DNA of 64,000 nt from SHVO01 sp050246995. GTDB lineage: Bacteria > Pseudomonadota > Alphaproteobacteria > Rhodospirillales > Rhodospirillaceae. Positions 58,847-64,000 of the stretch are shown here, one piece after another; the stretch's first letter is position 1, and each line of letters opens with the position of its first letter. The stretch is taken from contig JBFWVA010000014.1 in the NCBI GenBank assembly GCA_050246995.1, positions 1 to 64,000 on the forward strand, read 5' to 3'. The notes beneath the pieces were generated by a model. The model searched no databases, was not told the origin of the DNA, and saw nothing but the letters and a program-made list of their open reading frames with translations. The position numbers and the translations under genes were made by a program.

Positions 58847-60418
58847 TTAATGCCGGAAATGGCGCATCCCGGTGAAGACCATGGCTAAGCCCTTGTCATC
58901 GGCGGCTTTTATGACGTCATCGTCTTTGATCGAGCCACCCGGCTGAACCACGGCGACCGCGCCGGCTTCGGCGGTGACCAGAAGTCCGTCCGGGAACGGG
59001 AAGAAAGCGTCCGAGGCGACGACGGAGCCCTCGGTGAGGGCGCCCTCGAGGCCCGCCGCCCTGGCGGCATCCTTGGATTTCGAGAATGCGATTCGCGCCG
59101 AATCGATCCGGCTCATCTGCCCAGCCCCGATCCCGACTGTGGCGCCGTCCTTCACATAGACGATGGCATTCGACTTCACATGCTTGCAGACGGTGAAGGC
59201 AAACAGGAGATCGTCGAGCTGTTGCTCGCTTGGCTTCTTCTTCGTGACCACCTTGAGATCGGCGCGGGTGATGCGGCCATTGTCCCGCCCCTGCACCAGA
59301 TAGCCGCCGGCCACGTTGCGCACGGTTCTCCCGGGCGCCTCGGGCGCCGGTAGGCCATCGGTGATCAAGAGCCGCAGGTTCTTCTTTTTGGCGAACATGG
59401 CGCGCGCCTCGTCGTCGGCGCCGGGCGCGATCACAACCTCGGTGAACAGTTCGGTGATCTTCGCCGCCGTGCGCCCGTCGATCGGGCGATTGAGCGCGAT
59501 GATGCCGCCGAACGCGGACACCGGATCGCATACCAGCGCCTTCGTGTAGGCGTCGAGGCAATCGGAGCCGAGGGCGACGCCGCAGGGATTGGCGTGTTTG
59601 ATGATGGCGCAGGCGGGCGAGGAGAATTCGGCGACCAATTCATACGCCGCGTCGGTGTCGTTGATATTGTTGTAGCTGAGTTCCTTGCCTTGCACCTGCA
59701 CCGCCGAAGCGACGCCCGCACGCTTCTCGCCGGTGACATAGAGTGCCGCGCTCTGGTGCGGATTCTCGCCGTACCGCAGAGTCTGCTTGAGCGAGCCGGC
59801 GAAGCTGAGCCAGCGCGGGAACTCCTCTTTGAGCTCGCCGGCGAACCAGGTCGAAATGGCGGCGTCATAGGCCGCCGTGCGTGCGTAGGCGCGCGCGGCC
59901 AGCGCCTTCTTGGTCGCATCCGTGATGGCGTTCTTGTTTGCCCTCATGTCGGCTTCGACGACCGCGTAGTCGGCGACATCGACGACCACGGCAACGCCGG
60001 CATGGTTCTTCGCCGCCGCACGGATCATCGCCGGCCCGCCGATATCGATATTCTCGACGCAGGTCTCATAGTCGGCGCCGCGCGCAACCGTCTGCTCGAA
60101 AGGATAAAGATTCACCACCAAGAGATCGATCGGCGCGATCTTGTGCTCAGCCATGGTCTTCTCATGCTCCGCGTTGCCGCGGATGCCGAGAAGTCCGCCG
60201 TGCACCATGGGATGGAGGGTCTTCACCCGCCCGTCGAGCATTTCCGGAAAGCCGGTCACTTCGGAGACGTCGCGCACGGGAAGTCCTGCATCGCGCAACG
60301 CTTTCGCGGTGCCGCCGGTGGAGATCAGCTCGACCCCTTGACCATGGAGAAAGGACGCGAATGCGATCAAGCCGGTCTTATCGGACACGGAGAATAGGGC
60401 GCGGCGGACAGGCGTCAT
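58847..60418 (-). CDS. purH: Bifunctional AICAR transformylase / IMP cyclohydrolase, 523 aa
   Basis: The N-terminal MGS-like cyclohydrolase domain (to about residue 200) has LISTGGTAKALRDAGLPV and RVKTLHPMVHGGLLG. The transformylase domain follows with LRYGENPHQSAALY, then IIKHANPCGVALG and the C-terminal SDAFFPFPDG. The enzyme performs the last two steps of purine synthesis. The ribosome-binding site GGGAGAG is part of a long hairpin (60424-60480) upstream, which may affect its expression. It is a housekeeping gene inside a sugar region. Confidence 0.97.
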   Translation of the reverse strand: MTPVRRALFSVSDKTGLIAFASFLHGQGVELISTGGTAKALRDAGLPVRDVSEVTGFPEMLDGRVKTLHPMVHGGLLGIRGNAEHEKTMAEHKIAPIDLLVVNLYPFEQTVARGADYETCVENIDIGGPAMIRAAAKNHAGVAVVVDVADYAVVEADMRANKNAITDATKKALAARAYARTAAYDAAISTWFAGELKEEFPRWLSFAGSLKQTLRYGENPHQSAALYVTGEKRAGVASAVQVQGKELSYNNINDTDAAYELVAEFSSPACAIIKHANPCGVALGSDCLDAYTKALVCDPVSAFGGIIALNRPIDGRTAAKITELFTEVVIAPGADDEARAMFAKKKNLRLLITDGLPAPEAPGRTVRNVAGGYLVQGRDNGRITRADLKVVTKKKPSEQQLDDLLFAFTVCKHVKSNAIVYVKDGATVGIGAGQMSRIDSARIAFSKSKDAARAAGLEGALTEGSVVASDAFFPFPDGLLVTAEAGAVAVVQPGGSIKDDDVIKAADDKGLAMVFTGMRHFRH

Positions 60419-60423
60419 TTGCT

Positions 60424-60480
60424 CTCCCGGACGATGGCAATGAGCGCGCGTCTTAGCACGGCGCGCTTGCCGTCCGGGAG
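60424..60480 (-). promoter_or_regulatory. Long hairpin between the CapD-type gene and purH
   Basis: CTCCCGGACG (60424-60433) pairs with CGTCCGGGAG (60471-60480), and inside it GGCAA pairs with TTGCC and a GCGCGC stretch with its partner. On the minus strand it begins 7 nt after the CapD-type stop and ends at the purH ribosome-binding site, 5-6 nt before ATG. It has no T-run. It may end the CapD transcript or hide the purH ribosome-binding site. Confidence 0.6.
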
Positions 60481-60486
60481 GGTGTT

Positions 60487-62472
60487 TTACTTGATGACCT
60501 TGAGGTGCGGCTTGCCGGAGGCAGGCGCCGCCCGCTGAAGTTCGGGGACCATCTCTTTGACGATCGCAAAGGCGGCGCCTTCGTCACGCCGGCGGCAGGC
60601 CTCCTCGAGCGCCGCGAATCTCGCGGCGACGGCGGCGTGGTCGAGGGTGCGCGGCTTGGCCAGCAGGATGCCGCCCATGTCGGTCGCGACAAGCGGCTCC
60701 TGGCCATGAAACAGCTCTTCTTTCAATTTCTCGCCGGGCCGCAAGCCGGTGATCTTGATCTCGATATCGACGCCGACGGTCTTTCCGGCCAATCGGATCA
60801 TTTGGCGCGCAAGATCCATGATCTTCACGGGCGGGCCCATATCGAGCACGTGGATGACCCCTTCGTCGGGCCGGGTGCGTCCCAGCGCCGCGGCCTGGAG
60901 TACGAGCTCGACGGCTTCGCGCACCGTCATGAAGTAGCGCTCGACCTCGGGATGGGTCACGGTCAGCGGACCACCCTCTTCGAGCTGCCTCTGGAACAAA
61001 GGCACGACCGAGCCGGCTGAGCCGAGCACGTTTCCGAAGCGCACCGTAATGAAGCGCGTCCCGGCGTGGATGAGGTCCGCGGCCTGGCAATAAATCTCGG
61101 CGATTCGCTTCGAGGCGCCCATGACGTTATGAGGGTTCACCGCCTTGTCGGTCGAAACCAGCACCATGGCCGCTACGCCGACGGCAATGGCGGCTTCGGC
61201 GACATTGCGCGTGCCGATGGCGTTGGTGAGAAGCCCCTCGATCGGATTGGTTTCGACCATCGGCACATGCTTCAGCGCCGCCGCATGAAAGACGAGATCG
61301 GGGCGCTCGCGGTTGAGGATGTCGCGAATGCGGTCCGCATCGCGCACGTCGGCGAGGATCGTGGTGCACGACAGCGAGGGATGACGCTGCCGCACCTCGA
61401 GATCGATGGAGTAGAGATTGTACTCGCCGTTATCGACGAGCGTGAGATGGACAGGGCCTGCGTCGGAGATCTGGCGCACAAGCTCCGAGCCGATGGAGCC
61501 GCCGGCGCCGGTGATAAGCACTCGCCGCGCGTTGATCATATTCGTCATGGCCACGCGGTCGAGCCGCGCCTGGGGGCGGCCGAGCAAATCCTCGATCGCG
61601 ATAGGCCGCGGCTTGAGGTCGGTGGTGTCGTAGGCCTGCAGATCGGTCGGCGGCGGTACGCGCGCAAGCTGGCAGCCGACGTCTTCGGCCGCCGCGAGCA
61701 GGCGCTGCACCTCGGCGCCGTCCTTGGTCGGCGTGACGAGAACCAGTTTCTCCGGGCGCTCGCCGCGACGCGCGAGCGCGTTCACCACCCGTACGATGTC
61801 GCCTTCACGGCCGAGGATCTCGACGCCATGAATCACTTGGCCGAGGCGGTCCGCCCCAATGCCGTCGGCGGCCGCCACCATGCCGACCACGCGCACGCTC
61901 GCCTCGGGGCCGCGCGACACGGCGCGGATGAAATGCTCGGCTTCGGCGCCGGCGCCGATGAGAAGGATGGGCGTGCCGGTCGGGACGCGCCGCATGAGGC
62001 CGCGCATCTGACCGTCGCGCGAGATGCGATACAAGAGACGAGGTCCGGCGAGGAAGGCGACGAGCACGAACCAGGCGATCACCGGCACCGACCGCGGCAG
62101 GCCTTCGAGCCGGGTCAGGGTGAACCACACGCCGAGAAACACCGCGACGATAAGCGTGACCGTGCGGAGGATGTTGAAGGCATCCTTGGCCGACACGTAT
62201 TCCCACATGTGGCGATAGATGCCGGTGAAAACGTAGACCACGGCCGCGACGCCGGCAAAGACGCCGGCCACCTCGAAGATCTCGGGCCGATTGGCGAAGA
62301 AATCCCAATCCAGTTCCTCGAACAGGCGTAGGCCGTAGGCCACGACCACGGCCAGGAAGGACATGGCGACATCGAAGCCAAACACCGCGAGATTGCGCGG
62401 CTGCAATAGATGCAGCAGGGCAAGGGGCGGGCGCTTGCGCGGCTCGTTCAAGGGCGGCTCGTCGGAGGTCAA
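60487..62472 (-). CDS. CapD/FlaA1-type membrane nucleotide-sugar dehydratase, 661 aa
   Basis: Four transmembrane helices lie within the first 150 residues. A CoA-binding-like Rossmann domain follows, then the large Polysacc_synt_2 domain with VLITGAGGSIGSELVRQI and VLVSTDKAVNPHNVMGASKR. A Met replaces the usual Tyr of the YxxxK motif, as in the WbpM/PglF branch of membrane UDP-GlcNAc 4,6-dehydratases. It makes the 4-keto-6-deoxy sugar for glycans or lipid-linked oligosaccharides. The NeuD-like acetyltransferase gene lies 88 nt upstream on the same strand. Confidence 0.93.
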   Translation of the reverse strand: MTSDEPPLNEPRKRPPLALLHLLQPRNLAVFGFDVAMSFLAVVVAYGLRLFEELDWDFFANRPEIFEVAGVFAGVAAVVYVFTGIYRHMWEYVSAKDAFNILRTVTLIVAVFLGVWFTLTRLEGLPRSVPVIAWFVLVAFLAGPRLLYRISRDGQMRGLMRRVPTGTPILLIGAGAEAEHFIRAVSRGPEASVRVVGMVAAADGIGADRLGQVIHGVEILGREGDIVRVVNALARRGERPEKLVLVTPTKDGAEVQRLLAAAEDVGCQLARVPPPTDLQAYDTTDLKPRPIAIEDLLGRPQARLDRVAMTNMINARRVLITGAGGSIGSELVRQISDAGPVHLTLVDNGEYNLYSIDLEVRQRHPSLSCTTILADVRDADRIRDILNRERPDLVFHAAALKHVPMVETNPIEGLLTNAIGTRNVAEAAIAVGVAAMVLVSTDKAVNPHNVMGASKRIAEIYCQAADLIHAGTRFITVRFGNVLGSAGSVVPLFQRQLEEGGPLTVTHPEVERYFMTVREAVELVLQAAALGRTRPDEGVIHVLDMGPPVKIMDLARQMIRLAGKTVGVDIEIKITGLRPGEKLKEELFHGQEPLVATDMGGILLAKPRTLDHAAVAARFAALEEACRRRDEGAAFAIVKEMVPELQRAAPASGKPHLKVIK

Positions 62473-62560
62473 AGATTAACGGCAGTCTAGCCCAGGGCGG
62501 CGTCGGACGCAAAATTCGCCGTTCTTATAAGCCCTTAGCACGCAAACCGATATCGCTATT

Positions 62561-63241
62561 TCAGGGTTGCAACCATTCGGGCCGATCGCGACCGGTGCGG
62601 ATGGTCTTTCCCAGGACCGTCGCGCCCGGCGGGATGTCGGTCACGACGGTCGCGCCCGCGCCGATGAGAGCGCCGGCGCCGATGGTGACTCCAGGCACGA
62701 CCACGGCTCCAGCGCCGACGTGACAGTCCTCGCCGACCGTGACGCCGCCGCAGAGCACCGCCGCCGGGGCAATATGGCAATGGTCGCCGATCCGGCAGTC
62801 ATGGTCGACCTGGGCTCCGGTGTTGATGATGCAGTTGGCGCCGATAAGGCAGCCCGGATGAATGATCGCCCCGGTGATGACCTGGACGCCTTCATTGAGA
62901 AGCGCACGCGCCGAGATCCGGGCATCTGGACTGATCACGCTTTCGAAGCGAAAGCCCTTCTCCTTGAACCGGGTGAACAACGCGCGGCGCGGGCCCAAGC
63001 CGGCATCGCCCATGCGCGGTGAATTGCCAAGGGCGTTCACGAGCTGGATATCGGCCCCCGCGCGCGCGAGCAGGGTATCGCTGCCGCCGATGACAGGAAC
63101 GTCGTCGAGGTTGCTGCCATGGAGCGCGCTGTCGTCGTCCGCCAGGCCGGCGACGACTTTGCCCTGGCGGCGGAGGATATCGACGAGCACCCGGGCGTGA
63201 CCGCCGGCGCACAGCACATAGAGCTCAGAGGCTGTGGTCAT
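62561..63241 (-). CDS. NeuD/PglD-like sugar O/N-acyltransferase, 226 aa
   Basis: The N-terminal domain begins with LYVLCAGGHARVLVDIL (nucleotide-sugar-binding loop). The C-terminal half has hexapeptide repeats forming a left-handed beta helix, including NTGAQVDHDCRIGDHCHIAP with the catalytic His. Together with the CapD-type dehydratase and an aminotransferase this gives the enzyme set of the UDP-2,4-diacetamido sugar (bacillosamine-type) pathway. That link is inference. ATG 63241 is the only start before the family N-terminus. Confidence 0.9.
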   Translation of the reverse strand: MTTASELYVLCAGGHARVLVDILRRQGKVVAGLADDDSALHGSNLDDVPVIGGSDTLLARAGADIQLVNALGNSPRMGDAGLGPRRALFTRFKEKGFRFESVISPDARISARALLNEGVQVITGAIIHPGCLIGANCIINTGAQVDHDCRIGDHCHIAPAAVLCGGVTVGEDCHVGAGAVVVPGVTIGAGALIGAGATVVTDIPPGATVLGKTIRTGRDRPEWLQP

Positions 63242-63345
63242 GGTTGGATTTGATAGAGGAAGCGATCATTGAGCGTTAGGGCGTTTCAAGACATAGTGCG
63301 AGCATATTCCTCTTATCTTATGGCACCTTAGGCTGCGGATCGGCT

Positions 63346-64000
63346 ATGGCCAAAAAAACTCCAAAGAGCGCAGGCCAGAAAGTGGCCCTGATCACCGGCG
63401 TCACCGGGCAGGACGGGGCCTATCTCGCCGAATTCCTTCTCAAGAAGGGCTATGTCGTGCACGGCGTGAAGCGTCGGTCGTCTTCGTTCAATACGGGACG
63501 CATCGACCATCTCTACGAGGACATTCACAAGACGGGAGCCCGCTTCTTCCTTCACTACGGCGACATGACCGATGCCACCAACCTGATCCGACTGGTTCAG
63601 GAAGTGCAGCCCGACGAGATCTACAATCTCGCCGCACAGAGCCACGTGCAGGTCAGCTTCGAGACGCCCGAATACACGGCCAATGCCGATGCGCTCGGCA
63701 CCCTGCGCCTGCTGGAAGCCATGCGCATTCTCGGACTCAAGGACAAAACGCGGTTTTACCAGGCGTCCACATCGGAGCTGTACGGCCTTGTCCAGGAGAC
63801 ACCGCAGAAGGAAACAACGCCCTTTTACCCGCGCTCGCCTTACGGCGCGGCGAAACTCTACGCCTACTGGATCACAGTAAATTACCGGGAAGCCTACGGC
63901 TACTTCGCCACGAACGGGATCTTATTCAATCATGAGAGCCCGCTACGCGGCGAGACCTTCGTCACCCGCAAAATCACCCGCGCGGTCGCAGCAATCGAGC
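63346..64000 (+). CDS. gmd: GDP-mannose 4,6-dehydratase, C-terminus outside window
   Basis: The first 218 codons are seen. ALITGVTGQDGAYLAEFLL is the NADP-binding Gly-rich motif of this SDR enzyme; QVSFETPEYT, YQASTSELYG and YPRSPYGAAKLYAYW (the YxxxK pair) identify GMD. It makes GDP-4-keto-6-deoxymannose, the precursor of GDP-fucose, rhamnose or perosamine. It is transcribed away from the acetyltransferase gene, with 104 bp between them holding the promoters. Confidence 0.95.
   Translation, partial: MAKKTPKSAGQKVALITGVTGQDGAYLAEFLLKKGYVVHGVKRRSSSFNTGRIDHLYEDIHKTGARFFLHYGDMTDATNLIRLVQEVQPDEIYNLAAQSHVQVSFETPEYTANADALGTLRLLEAMRILGLKDKTRFYQASTSELYGLVQETPQKETTPFYPRSPYGAAKLYAYWITVNYREAYGYFATNGILFNHESPLRGETFVTRKITRAVAAIE

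Overview
The window comes from a GC-rich alphaproteobacterium. The NAD-dependent glutamate dehydrogenase of about 1,600 residues, the PurH, CnoX/LON/Trm112/DUF971 group and the UbiH-type hydroxylase are all typical of that class; the genus cannot be fixed from sequence alone. The window has two halves: about 36.7 kb of accessory DNA inserted at a tRNA-Thr gene, and about 27 kb of ordinary chromosome.

Accessory half (1-36,722). An intact tRNA-Thr(CGU) lies on the minus strand at 36,678-36,752. A perfect 68-bp copy of its 3' part plus 23 bp of downstream sequence recurs at 8,219-8,286, so 28.4 kb between them is one integrative element (element B). DNA left of 8,219 is the right end of a second, related element (element A), which runs off the window start. 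A and B share a gene skeleton in the same order: XRE regulator, DUF3768 protein, short acidic protein, about 450 bp of conserved structured non-coding DNA, a 330-380 aa protein of unknown family, an AlpA-like DNA-binding protein, a Rep-like protein with HUH-type features, and a DUF927 helicase. No capsid, tail or conjugation genes are visible, so these look like satellite-like or autonomously replicating integrative islands. Each element has its own palindromic operator-like sequence at two equivalent positions, and each has a pair of 7-8 bp direct repeats with an 11-bp period beside its att site.

Element B carries two cargo blocks. The first (8.4-17.1 kb) holds a tyrosine integrase, a serine recombinase, a VWA / PP2C phosphatase / kinase triad of the TerY-P type, a secreted nuclease and an ArdC-type antirestriction protein. 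The second (18.9-31.4 kb) is a run of defence genes on one strand: type ISP restriction-modification, a DUF262-DUF1524-AlbA_2 fusion (GmrSD-like), a DUF6946 protein, and a type I CBASS pair (patatin effector and CD-NTase) translationally coupled to DUF6946. It ends in a zinc-ribbon gene of unknown function, an HTH gene and duplicated gene debris.

Chromosomal half (36.8-64 kb). A UbiH-type hydroxylase is followed by an overlapping trehalose cluster (otsB, GH15 hydrolase, otsA, glk). A convergent housekeeping cluster comes next (DUF971, Trm112-like, LON-domain protein, thioredoxin-TPR CnoX), then tRNA-Gly(GCC), an enoyl-CoA hydratase and NAD-GDH. A SPINDLY-type O-GlcNAc transferase overlaps an MsbA-like ABC exporter. 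The right end is a surface-sugar region: DegT aminotransferase, Gfo/Idh dehydrogenase, MFS permease, CapD/FlaA1-type dehydratase, NeuD/PglD-type acetyltransferase and a truncated GDP-mannose 4,6-dehydratase, with purH lying inside it.
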